NCBI GenBank assembly: GCA_041557595.1 | Contig: JBFFGE010000092.1 | Location: forward strand, 1 to 17,244 | Reading direction: 5' to 3' | Source of the DNA: JAOTYV01 sp041557595 | GTDB taxonomy: Bacteria; Pseudomonadota; Alphaproteobacteria; UBA8366 | DNA length: 17,244 nucleotides | In this document: one piece after another, positions 6,973 to 13,525 of the stretch | How the letters are laid out: the number at the start of each line of letters is the position of its first letter | Numbering within the stretch: position 1 is the first letter of the stretch | Made by a program: the position numbers and the translations under genes | The notes under the pieces: generated by a model | What the model was told of the DNA's origin: nothing | Databases searched by the model: none | Seen by the model: only the letters and a program-made list of their open reading frames with translations

Positions 6973-8151
6973 TCAATCCAACGCGATCGGGCGCTGTTCG
7001 ATCACCTTCAGACCGTACCCGTCGAGCCCGACGATGGTTCGCTTCGTGTTCGACAGCAGGATCATTTCACTGACGCCAAGATCGAGCAGGATTTGCGCGC
7101 CGACCCCGTAATCGCGCAACGCGCGCCGCGGTCCCGGCTCGCCATTGCCGTTGGCTTCGCGCGCGGCCACCTGTTCCGAAAGGTATGTGGGGTGCGGTTC
7201 GCGTATCAGCACGATCGCCCCCTTGCCGGCGCGGTCGATCATCTTCATCGCGGTATGCAGCTCGTCGCCGCGCCCGCTTTCCGCATCGCCCAGGACGTCG
7301 TCCAGCAGGTTGATCGCATGCATCCGCACGATCACCGGACTGCCATCGGAAACATCCCCTTTGACCAATGCGATGTGTTCCGCATAGGAGGTCTTGTCCA
7401 CGAAGACGTAGATCCGGAATTCGCCGCCGAAACGGCTCACGAGCGTGGTTTCGCCAACGCGCTCCACGCTCCGGTCGTTGCGCAGCCGGTAGGCGATAAG
7501 ATCGGCGATCGAGCCCACTTTCAGGCCGTGAAATTGCGCGAAGGGGATCAGATCGTTGAGGCGGGCCATCGTCCCGTCATCGTTCATGATTTCGCAAATC
7601 ACCCCGGACGGGTTCAAACCGGCGAGCCGCGATATGTCGACCGCCGCTTCCGTGTGGCCGGTCCGCACCAGCACGCCGCCTTCCCGCGCCATCAAAGGGA
7701 AGATATGACCGGGCGTGCCAATGTCCTCGGGGCCGCGCTCCGGATCGATCGCCACCGCGACGGTGCGCGCACGGTCCGGCGCCGAGATTCCGGTGGTGAC
7801 GCCTTCCGTCGCCTCGATCGACACCGTGAAGGCGGTCTGATGGCGGCTGTGGTTTTTCTGGCTCATCAAGTCGAGGCCAAGACTTTCACACCGCTTCCGG
7901 GTCAGGGCGAGGCAGATCAGGCCGCGACCGAATTTTGCCATGAAGTTGATGGCATCCGGCGTTGCCATTTGCGCGGGGATGACCAGATCGCCCTCGTTTT
8001 CGCGCTCCTCGTCATCGACGAGAATGAACATGCGGCCATTGCGGGCATCGTCGATGATGTCCTCGATCGGCGACAGGAAGGACAGGTCCTCCGCCGCCCG
8101 CGCGACTGCCTGTTTGCTCACAGTCCGCATTGTTTCGCGTTTCGAGGCCAA
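6973..8151 (-). CDS. ribBX: RibBX: DHBP synthase fused to a degenerate GTP cyclohydrolase II domain
   Basis: The N-terminal half is 3,4-dihydroxy-2-butanone 4-phosphate synthase, with DDEERENEGDLV (residues 46-57), GTPGHIFPL (145-153), GHTEAAVDI (165-173) and CEIMN (186-190). It makes the four-carbon unit for RibH from ribulose 5-phosphate. The C-terminal half resembles GTP cyclohydrolase II and keeps the late LRDYGVGAQILLDLGV and TKR-IVGL-GYGL blocks. It lacks the three zinc cysteines of RibA (expected GS-RCDCG near residues 286-298; here GDAESGRGDELH) and the QEGRGIGL loop. This matches the RibBX variant described in Proteobacteria, in which the second domain does not supply RibA activity. 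The start is TTG at 8151, with GGGAG 7 bases upstream; an ATG at 8130 lacks such a site. ribE ends 13 bp before. Confidence 0.9.
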   Translation of the reverse strand: MASKRETMRTVSKQAVARAAEDLSFLSPIEDIIDDARNGRMFILVDDEERENEGDLVIPAQMATPDAINFMAKFGRGLICLALTRKRCESLGLDLMSQKNHSRHQTAFTVSIEATEGVTTGISAPDRARTVAVAIDPERGPEDIGTPGHIFPLMAREGGVLVRTGHTEAAVDISRLAGLNPSGVICEIMNDDGTMARLNDLIPFAQFHGLKVGSIADLIAYRLRNDRSVERVGETTLVSRFGGEFRIYVFVDKTSYAEHIALVKGDVSDGSPVIVRMHAINLLDDVLGDAESGRGDELHTAMKMIDRAGKGAIVLIREPHPTYLSEQVAAREANGNGEPGPRRALRDYGVGAQILLDLGVSEMILLSNTKRTIVGLDGYGLKVIEQRPIALD

Positions 8152-8164
8152 ATCCCAGCTCCCA

Positions 8165-8767
8165 TCATCGACCTATTTGAAGCCGTGCAACATATCGAGC
8201 GACCTGATCCACCTCAAGGTTTACCCGTTCGCCCGGCTGCACGGCGCCGAATGTTGTTTTCTCCGCCGTATGCGGAATGATGTTAACGCCAAAACGATGG
8301 CCATCAACCTCATTGACCGTCAGCGATACACCGTCGAGCGCGACCGACCCCTTGGCCGCGATGAACCGGCTTAACGCGGCCGGCGCTTCGAAGACATACC
8401 GGATGCTGTCGCCGTCGGGACGGCGCTCGACCACGTCCGCCACTCCGTCGACATGCCCCGACACGAGGTGGCCGTCCAGATGATCGCCCAGCCTCAACGA
8501 CCGTTCCAGATTGACCGCGCCGCCGGGTTGCCAGTCACCCAGCGTGGTGCTGGCCACCGTCTCCGCGGAGACATCGACACTGAACCAGCGGGCGCCGGCG
8601 TCCGCGCCGGAGTCGACCACCGTCAGGCACGCGCCGGAACACGCGATCGACGCACCCAGTTCGAGTACTTCCTGCGGGTACGCGGTTTCGATCGCGAGGC
8701 GGAGTCCGCCCGCCTGCGCATTCGCCGTCCGAACCCGCCCCAGATCGGTGATTAATCCCGTGAACAT
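8165..8767 (-). CDS. ribE: Riboflavin synthase (alpha chain type)
   Basis: This enzyme dismutates two lumazine molecules into riboflavin plus 5-amino-6-ribitylaminouracil. The 200-residue protein starts with the invariant MFTGLI and has the expected internal duplication. The first lobe contains GASIACSGACLTV (residues 38-50), and the second repeats it as KGSVALDGVSLTV (139-151), preceded by LDGHLVSGHVDG (97-108). The start is 9 bp after the ribD stop, with an AGG-containing ribosome binding site (TAGGTT) overlapping that stop. It belongs to the rib block. Some naming schemes call this gene ribC. Confidence 0.96.
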   Translation of the reverse strand: MFTGLITDLGRVRTANAQAGGLRLAIETAYPQEVLELGASIACSGACLTVVDSGADAGARWFSVDVSAETVASTTLGDWQPGGAVNLERSLRLGDHLDGHLVSGHVDGVADVVERRPDGDSIRYVFEAPAALSRFIAAKGSVALDGVSLTVNEVDGHRFGVNIIPHTAEKTTFGAVQPGERVNLEVDQVARYVARLQIGR

Positions 8768-8776
8768 AAAGGTAAC

Positions 8777-9862
8777 CTAGTGCCGCTTTGCCAGAGTTTC
8801 CAGCAGGTCGACGCCAACCTCCCGGACGCTTTCGCGCTGGAAATGCGTCATGGCCGCGAGCGATTCCAGCCCGAGCGCCGAGACCGCCGGCAATCCGTCG
8901 CCGCCGATGAGGCCATTACTCCGATACCATGCAATGCGGTCGACCAGATCCGCGCGCAGGAGGCCCGCGGCCAGCGTCGCGCCGCCTTCAACCAGCAACC
9001 GGGTCAACCCGCGATCGCCCAATGCTCCCAGCGCAGCCGCCGGCGCGAGCCGGCCATCCGGGCCGACCGGCGCCTCGAGTATTTCGACGCCAAGCCCTTC
9101 CAGCGGCGCGCGGCGGTCATCGCCCGCGCCCGGACCCGTCACGATCCAGACCGGACGCTCGCGGGCGCTCCGGGCCAGTGCACTGTCGACCGGCAGGCGG
9201 AGTGTGCTGTCGAAGACGATCGCCACCGGCGACCGCCCTTCCAGCCCCGATAAACGACACGTCAGCTCAGGATCGTCGGCCAGCGCTGTGCCGATCCCGA
9301 CCAGGATCCCGTCATGTTGGGCCCGCAAGAGATGACCGTGCGCCCGCGCCGCAGGCCCGGTGATCCATTGGCTCTCGCCCGAAGCAAGCGCGATGCGGCC
9401 GTCCAGCGTGCTCGCCACTTTGAGCCGGACCAGCGGCCGGCCCGACCGCTGACGCATCGCATATCCGGCGTTCAACGCCGCCGCAGCGTCGCCGCAGACG
9501 CCGTCGGTCACCGCGAGGCCCGCTTCCCGTAGGCGCGCCGTACCGGCGCCGCTCACCCGCGGATCCGGGTCCTCCATCGCAATGACGACCCGGGCCAAGC
9601 CAGCCGCGATCAGCGCTTCCGTACAGGGCGGCGTCTTGCCGTGATGGTTGCAGGGTTCGAGCGAGACATAGGCGGTGGCGCCCTTCGCCAGGCCGCCCGC
9701 CCGCCGCAACGCTTCGGTCTCGGCGTGCGGCCGGCCACCGGGCTGGGTCCAGCCGCGGCCGACGATACGGCCGCTCTCCGGCATGACGAGGACACAGCCG
9801 ACCGCCGGGTTGGGCCAGACGTTTCCGAGGCCTCGGCGCGCCAGGGCCAAGGCGGCCCGCAT
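8777..9862 (-). CDS. ribD: Bifunctional pyrimidine deaminase/reductase of riboflavin synthesis
   Basis: RibD performs the second and third steps after GTP opening: deamination of the diaminopyrimidine, then side-chain reduction with NADPH. From the ATG at 9862 it has 361 residues. The deaminase zinc site is complete: HAE (residues 46-48) and PCNHHGKTPPC (70-80, Cys71 and Cys80). The reductase half begins at about residue 155, with LKVASTLDGRIA and GESQWITG, and later LLVEGGATLA. The family usually has about 6-8 residues before this Met, and the frame upstream reads TTDQKF, but it has no ATG, GTG or TTG until far inside nrdR, so 9862 is chosen. No good ribosome binding site is visible. The gap to nrdR is 19 bp. 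Confidence 0.93.
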   Translation of the reverse strand: MRAALALARRGLGNVWPNPAVGCVLVMPESGRIVGRGWTQPGGRPHAETEALRRAGGLAKGATAYVSLEPCNHHGKTPPCTEALIAAGLARVVIAMEDPDPRVSGAGTARLREAGLAVTDGVCGDAAAALNAGYAMRQRSGRPLVRLKVASTLDGRIALASGESQWITGPAARAHGHLLRAQHDGILVGIGTALADDPELTCRLSGLEGRSPVAIVFDSTLRLPVDSALARSARERPVWIVTGPGAGDDRRAPLEGLGVEILEAPVGPDGRLAPAAALGALGDRGLTRLLVEGGATLAAGLLRADLVDRIAWYRSNGLIGGDGLPAVSALGLESLAAMTHFQRESVREVGVDLLETLAKRH

Positions 9863-9881
9863 GAATTTCTGGTCGGTCGTC

Positions 9882-10346
9882 TCAGACCTCTTCTTCGATA
9901 CTGAGTTGATCCGTAATAAAGTCTTCGAAATCCTTCGCCTCGCGGAAATTCCGATAGACCGAGGCGAACCGGACATAGGCGACCTGGTCGAGCGAATGCA
10001 GGGCTTCCATGATGATCGTGCCGATGGTGTCGACCTTGATCTCGGTCTCCCCCATGCTTTCGAGGCGGCGCACGATGCTGTTGACCACCTGTTCCAGCCG
10101 TTCCGGTTCGACCGGCCGCTTGCGCAACGCGATCATCATCGACCGGGCCAGCTTGTCCCGATCGAACGGTTCGCGCTGATTGTTGCGTTTCAGCACCGTG
10201 AGTTCGCGAAGCTGCACACGCTCGAATGTCGTAAAGCGCGCAGCACAGTTGGGACAGAAACGGCGGCGTCGGATGGCGTGGTTATCCTCCGTGGGCCGTG
10301 AGTCCTTCACTTGCGTATCGTTGTGTCCGCAGAATGGACAGCGCAT
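9882..10346 (-). CDS. nrdR: Ribonucleotide reductase transcriptional repressor NrdR
   Basis: NrdR is a nucleotide-sensing repressor that binds NrdR boxes upstream of ribonucleotide reductase genes. The 154-residue protein has an N-terminal zinc ribbon with MRCPFCGHNDTQV (Cys3, Cys6) and RRRFCPNCAARFTTFE (Cys31, Cys34). An ATP-cone follows from about residue 49, starting LTVLKRNNQREPFDRDKLA. The ribosome binding site AAGGGGAG lies about 9 bases before the ATG. It sits between glyA (31 bp gap) and ribD, an arrangement common in alphaproteobacteria. No nrd genes or obvious NrdR boxes were found in the window. Confidence 0.97.
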   Translation of the reverse strand: MRCPFCGHNDTQVKDSRPTEDNHAIRRRRFCPNCAARFTTFERVQLRELTVLKRNNQREPFDRDKLARSMMIALRKRPVEPERLEQVVNSIVRRLESMGETEIKVDTIGTIIMEALHSLDQVAYVRFASVYRNFREAKDFEDFITDQLSIEEEV

Positions 10347-10377
10347 CTGTATCGACTCCCCTTAGACGGCGCGGACG

Positions 10378-11688
10378 CTAGGCCTCCGCGGGATAAATCG
10401 GAAAGCGCCGGCAAAGCTCGCCGACCCGTTCTTGTACCGAGGCCTCCACCGCCCCGTTGTCGTCGCCGTTCGCCGCCAAACCGTCCAGCACTTCGATGAT
10501 CAAGGCGCCGATTTGCCGGAATTCCGCCTGGCCGAAGCCGCGGGTCGTTCCGGCCGGCGTGCCGAGCCGGATCCCGGAGGTCACCGTGGGTTTTTCCGGA
10601 TCGAATGGAATGCCGTTCTTGTTGCAGGTGAGCCCGGCACGCTCGAGGCTCTTCTCGGCGACGTTGCCCGTCAGGCCTTTCGGCCGCAGATCGACCAGCA
10701 TCAAATGCGTGTCGGTGCCACCGGAGACGATATCGAGGCCGCCCTCGGACAGCGTCGCGGCCAGAGCGCGGGCATTGTCCACCACCGCCTGTGCATAGGC
10801 GCGGAATTCCGGCCTCAAGGCCTCGCCGAACGCCACCGCCTTACCGGCGATCATGTGCATCAGCGGCCCGCCCTGGGTTCCCGGGAAAATCGCCGAGTTG
10901 ATCTTCTTTCCGAGGTCGGTGTCGTTCGACAGGATCATGCCGCCGCGCGCGCCGCGCAGCGTCTTATGGGTCGTCGTGGTGACGACATGGGCATGCGGCA
11001 GCGGACTAGGGTGGACGCCGGCCGCGACGAGGCCCGCAAAATGCGCCATATCGACCATGAAATATGCGCCGACCGCGTCGGCAATCGCGCGGAACCGGGG
11101 AAAATCGATGATCCGCGGATACGCCGACCCGCCGGCCACGATGATCGCCGGTTTATGTTCATGCGCCAGGCTCTCGACCGAATCAAAATCGACAAGCGCA
11201 TCCTGACGGCGCACACCGTATTGTACCGCGTTGAACCACTTGCCGGACTGGTTCGGCGGCGCCCCATGGGTCAGATGCCCGCCGGCGGCAAGCGACATGC
11301 CCATCAAGGTATCGCCCGGCTTCAACAACGCCATGTACACCGCGCCATTCGCCTGCGCACCCGAATGCGGCTGCACATTCGCGAACTCGCAACCGAACAG
11401 TTGCTTCGCCCGGTCGATGGCGAGCTGTTCGGCGATGTCGACGAATTCGCAACCGCCATAATACCGGCGCCCGGGATAGCCCTCGGCGTATTTGTTGGTG
11501 AGCACGGAGCCGATCGCCTGGAGCACCGCGCGGCTGACGATATTTTCCGATGCGATCAATTCGATCTGATCCTGCTGGCGACCGAGCTCGCCCCGAATCG
11601 CCGCGGCGACATCCGGGTCGGCGTCGGCAATATCATTCGTAAAAAACGCGTCGAAGTCGCCGAGCGCGGCTGCAGTATTTTCGGCCAT
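10378..11688 (-). CDS. glyA: Serine hydroxymethyltransferase
   Basis: GlyA interconverts serine and glycine while loading tetrahydrofolate with a one-carbon unit, using pyridoxal phosphate in the cytosol. The 436-residue length is normal. Motifs include IELIASENIVS (residues 42-52), TNKYAEGYPGRRYYGG (64-79), the VDMAHFAGL segment (212-220) and the PLP-lysine site TTTTHKTLRGARGG with Lys242. The ATG at 11688 is preceded by AGGA. It follows rpiB by 50 bp and precedes nrdR by 31 bp. The glycine/one-carbon link may explain the co-transcription with nucleotide and flavin genes, but that is inference. Confidence 0.97.
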   Translation of the reverse strand: MAENTAAALGDFDAFFTNDIADADPDVAAAIRGELGRQQDQIELIASENIVSRAVLQAIGSVLTNKYAEGYPGRRYYGGCEFVDIAEQLAIDRAKQLFGCEFANVQPHSGAQANGAVYMALLKPGDTLMGMSLAAGGHLTHGAPPNQSGKWFNAVQYGVRRQDALVDFDSVESLAHEHKPAIIVAGGSAYPRIIDFPRFRAIADAVGAYFMVDMAHFAGLVAAGVHPSPLPHAHVVTTTTHKTLRGARGGMILSNDTDLGKKINSAIFPGTQGGPLMHMIAGKAVAFGEALRPEFRAYAQAVVDNARALAATLSEGGLDIVSGGTDTHLMLVDLRPKGLTGNVAEKSLERAGLTCNKNGIPFDPEKPTVTSGIRLGTPAGTTRGFGQAEFRQIGALIIEVLDGLAANGDDNGAVEASVQERVGELCRRFPIYPAEA

Positions 11689-11738
11689 GTGTTCCTACTC
11701 TAAGAAAGTGTCTATCCCCGTGGCGCCGCCAGACGGCA

Positions 11739-12173
11739 TCACGACATCTTATCCACGCGCCGCTGGTGCCGGCCGCCTTCGAAGCCGGTGTCCAGAAAAA
11801 CACGCAGGCAGTCGCCCGCCGTTTCCACGCCGGTCGTCCGCGCGCCGAGCGCCAGAACGTTCGCGTCATTGTGCAGGCGGCTGAGCCGGGCGCCGGTCGT
11901 ATCGTGGCACAACGCCGCCCGCACGTGCGGATGGCGGTTCGCCGCAATCGAGATACCGATACCGGACCCGCAGACCAGGACGCCGCGCGACACCTTGCCC
12001 TCCTTGATGGCAGCCGCCAGCGCGTCCGCGAAATCGGGATAGTCGACCGATTCCGCCCCATCCGTGCCCAGGTCGAGAACCCGGTATCCGAGCTCGCCCA
12101 GCAATTCGATCAGCACCGACTTCAACGCCACGCCGGCGTGGTCTGCGGCGATGGCGATACTCTCCTGCGCCAT
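11739..12173 (-). CDS. rpiB: Ribose-5-phosphate isomerase B
   Basis: RpiB interconverts ribose 5-phosphate and ribulose 5-phosphate; the latter is the substrate of RibB further down the same block. The protein has 144 residues from the ATG at 12173, supported by AGGAG about 9 bases upstream; a longer open frame upstream lacks family similarity. Family motifs are IAADHAG (residues 8-14), LGTDGAESVDYPDFA (35-49), VLVCGSGIGISIAANR (65-80, catalytic Cys68) and LSRLHNDANVLALG (98-111). It is the first gene of the minus-strand metabolic block, so its promoter should lie in 12174-12581. Confidence 0.95.
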   Translation of the reverse strand: MAQESIAIAADHAGVALKSVLIELLGELGYRVLDLGTDGAESVDYPDFADALAAAIKEGKVSRGVLVCGSGIGISIAANRHPHVRAALCHDTTGARLSRLHNDANVLALGARTTGVETAGDCLRVFLDTGFEGGRHQRRVDKMS

Positions 12174-12201
12174 GGCGTTTCCGCTCCTGAAAAACTCTCC
12201 C

Positions 12202-12221
12202 GGACGGCCGTAGCGCCGTCC
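12202..12221 (-). other. Hairpin in the rpiB 5' leader
   Basis: GGACGGC (12202-12208) and GCCGTCC (12215-12221) form a perfect 7-bp stem around a six-base loop, ending about 28 bases before the rpiB ATG and just upstream of its ribosome binding site on the minus strand. It could influence leader stability or be a protein site. No known riboswitch or leader class was recognised. Confidence 0.45.
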
Positions 12222-12515
12222 CGAGTTCGAATACCATATGTCGGGGCTGCATTCCAGCACGACACAAGGTGTCGCCGATGCCCCCAGCGGTCGCGATTAC
12301 GCCACAATTCGAATCCAAGTCTTGAGCAAGGGAAAGTAAGACAAAAAGGCCAAAAACTACCCATAAGGAGCAGCCAATTCGCTCCATCAACCTTTATATT
12401 GCGTTAATAATCATTAATTTCTCTAGATGTTGTGTTAACTTTTTGGGCGCTTGTTAATATTTATTCAGATTGAGTAGCTCTAAAATTACAAATATTAATG
12501 TTTCTCAAATGGAAA

Positions 12516-12544
12516 TTGACAGTTATATGGATATTATGTAGAAA
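12516..12544 (+). promoter_or_regulatory. Sigma-70-type promoter of the mucR-type gene
   Basis: A perfect TTGACA (12516-12521) is followed after 17 bp by TAGAAA (12539-12544), a 4/6 match to the -10 consensus. Initiation near 12551 would leave a leader of about 30 bases containing the ribosome binding site AGAGG. The promoter lies inside AT-rich DNA of the kind MucR proteins bind, so autoregulation is plausible but inferred. Confidence 0.6.
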
Positions 12545-12581
12545 TACTTTCAATAATTTGATCCGAAGAGGCTTCCGATAA

Positions 12582-13028
12582 ATGACAAAGAATGCTGGGG
12601 AGACCACAGCCTCGTCCGAGGAAATTCTTAAGATGACCGCCGACGTCGTTGCCGCATATCTCGGTAACAACACGCTTCCGGCCACAGAGATTCCGTCGGT
12701 CATCAGTACCGTTTATGGTTCGTTGCGTAATTTGGATGGCATTGCTTCCAACGGCAGCGTCCGGCCGCCCAAGGCACCGGTGCCCATCCGCAAATCGATT
12801 ACTCCTGACTACATCGTCTGCCTGGAAGACGGCAAAAAGCTGAAAATGCTAAAGCGCCACCTCCGCACCGTCTATGGCATGACGCCTGAAGAATACCGTG
12901 CCAAATGGGGTCTTCCTTCGGACTATCCGATGGTCGCGCCAAACTACTCACGGCAACGCTCGGCATTCGCTAAAAAGATCGGGCTAGGCCGCACCCCAGC
13001 TAGGAGCAAAAGAAAGAACGCCGCCTAA
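12582..13028 (+). CDS. mucR: MucR/Ros-family zinc-finger transcriptional regulator
   Basis: This 148-residue protein matches the MucR/Ros family, H-NS-like DNA-binding regulators of surface, virulence and cell-cycle genes in alphaproteobacteria. The N-terminal region (about 10-50) is the oligomerisation part, with LKMTADVVAAYLGNN. The DNA-binding domain runs from about 74 to 125: DYIVCLEDGKKLKMLKRHL, TPEEYRAKWGLPSDYPMVAP and FAKKIGLGR, then a basic tail. Cys80, Asp83 and His93 are in metal-ligand positions, but the expected second His (about 97/98) is Val-Tyr, as in members that need little or no zinc. The start is supported by AGAGG 10 bases upstream. It is monocistronic, with a clear promoter and terminator. 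Confidence 0.93.
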   Translation: MTKNAGETTASSEEILKMTADVVAAYLGNNTLPATEIPSVISTVYGSLRNLDGIASNGSVRPPKAPVPIRKSITPDYIVCLEDGKKLKMLKRHLRTVYGMTPEEYRAKWGLPSDYPMVAPNYSRQRSAFAKKIGLGRTPARSKRKNAA

Positions 13029-13057
13029 TTCAAAGCGCGGTAACTTGGCACAGAACT

Positions 13058-13090
13058 GGCCGGTCTTTTTTAAGACCGGCCGAGTTTTTT
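13058..13090 (+). terminator. Rho-independent terminator of the mucR-type gene
   Basis: GGCCGGTCTT (13058-13067) and AAGACCGGCC (13072-13081) make a perfect 10-bp stem with a TTTT loop, followed by GAG and six Ts (13085-13090). It begins 30 bp after the stop codon. On the minus strand no T-run follows, so it serves the plus-strand gene only. Confidence 0.93.
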
Positions 13091-13144
13091 GTGGGGTGTG
13101 AAAGCGTTCGACTATAGAAGCGAGCGGGTCATCTCACCGCACGA

Positions 13145-13354
13145 TTACCGATCTTCGCCATCCCCGGCGAAACCGCGTTTCTGCATGACATAGCGCAGCT
13201 TGCGGATGGCGGCCTGCTGCAAGGCGGCTTCGCCCCGCCTCGGATCGCCGACGATCGACGCCTCGACGCCGGTCCGCGTATCGACGGCGGAGACCTTCAC
13301 GTACCGGCCGTCCCGGATCATTTCGATGATGATGCCGTGTTCCCGTGGATCCAT
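13145..13354 (-). CDS. Small DUF6898-like protein of unknown function
   Basis: This 69-residue cytosolic protein (80 residues if a GTG at 13387 is used) reads EMIRDGRYVKVSAVDTRTG, then EASIVGDPRRGEAALQQAA and a helix RKLRYVMQKR. The pattern of two or three beta strands with VKVSA-D-TG and E-S-IVGD, then a helix, resembles the alphaproteobacterial DUF6898 family as I remember it. The function is unknown. The ATG at 13354 is preferred: the family-like part begins there, with a weak AGGGGA some 13 bases upstream, while no site precedes the GTG. It is transcribed divergently from gcdH and shares the palindrome-rich region between them. Confidence 0.7.
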   Translation of the reverse strand: MDPREHGIIIEMIRDGRYVKVSAVDTRTGVEASIVGDPRRGEAALQQAAIRKLRYVMQKRGFAGDGEDR

Positions 13355-13413
13355 CCGCCAGCCAATTCCCCTGCCACCCTGACGCACCGTGTCAGGATCG
13401 CGATAATATGTCC

Positions 13414-13473
13414 TGTCGGCGGTGCCGACACGAAGCTATATAGACTTCGGCGTTGCCGACACCGCGTTATATA
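13414..13473. promoter_or_regulatory. Twin operator-like palindromes with TATATA boxes in the gcdH divergent promoter region
   Basis: Two imperfect 31-bp direct repeats occur. Each contains TGCCGACAC (13423-13431 and 13454-13462) followed five bases later by TATATA (13437-13442 and 13468-13473). The first is the right arm of a perfect palindrome TGTCGGC-GGT-GCCGACA (13414-13430). The second belongs to a weaker one, TTCGGC-GTT-GCCGAC (13446-13460). A 31-bp spacing is about three helical turns, suiting two dimers on one face. The downstream TATATA is a likely -10 for gcdH without a good -35, which suggests a controlled promoter. Confidence 0.6.
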
Positions 13474-13525
13474 AACCGCACATGCGCGCCGCGGCGAGCA
13501 TGACACGATACAGGGGAAACCAGCC

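Larger units (their letters stand above)
12174..12581. other. 408-bp divergent intergenic region between rpiB and the mucR-type gene
   Basis: The rpiB-proximal part is ordinary GC-rich DNA carrying the hairpin at 12202-12221. The part from about 12361 to 12580 is strikingly AT-rich: counted by hand, about 31% GC, against a clearly GC-rich background. It has many TTAA and A/T runs. It must contain promoters in both directions. Only the plus-strand one (12516-12544) is convincing. No RNA gene or credible small ORF was recognised; a minus-strand frame opening at 12390 runs straight into rpiB out of frame. Confidence 0.8.

Noticed and set aside
7093..8280. 395-codon plus-strand open frame opposite ribBX
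   Set aside because: Antisense shadow of a confidently identified gene, with no motif or plausible ribosome binding site.
10432..11703. 423-codon plus-strand open frame opposite glyA
   Set aside because: Composition is typical of an antisense shadow, it has no domain, and glyA is certain on the other strand.
12300..12320. T-loop-like TTCGAATCC suggesting a tRNA
   Set aside because: No acceptor, D or anticodon stems can be assembled around it.
11866..12390. Minus-strand frame beginning with a signal-peptide-like sequence at 12390
   Set aside because: Although the first 20 residues are hydrophobic, the frame runs on through rpiB out of frame with arginine-rich nonsense and shows no domain; probably chance in AT-rich leader DNA.
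12404..12457. Possible CtrA boxes (TTAA pairs) upstream of the mucR-type gene
   Set aside because: The closest TTAA pair is separated by 6 bp rather than the 7 bp of the CtrA consensus, and TTAA is expected often in such AT-rich DNA.
8768..12581. FMN or TPP riboswitch for the rib/thi genes
   Set aside because: Gaps inside the block are only 9-50 bp, and I could not recognise conserved aptamer elements in the rpiB leader.
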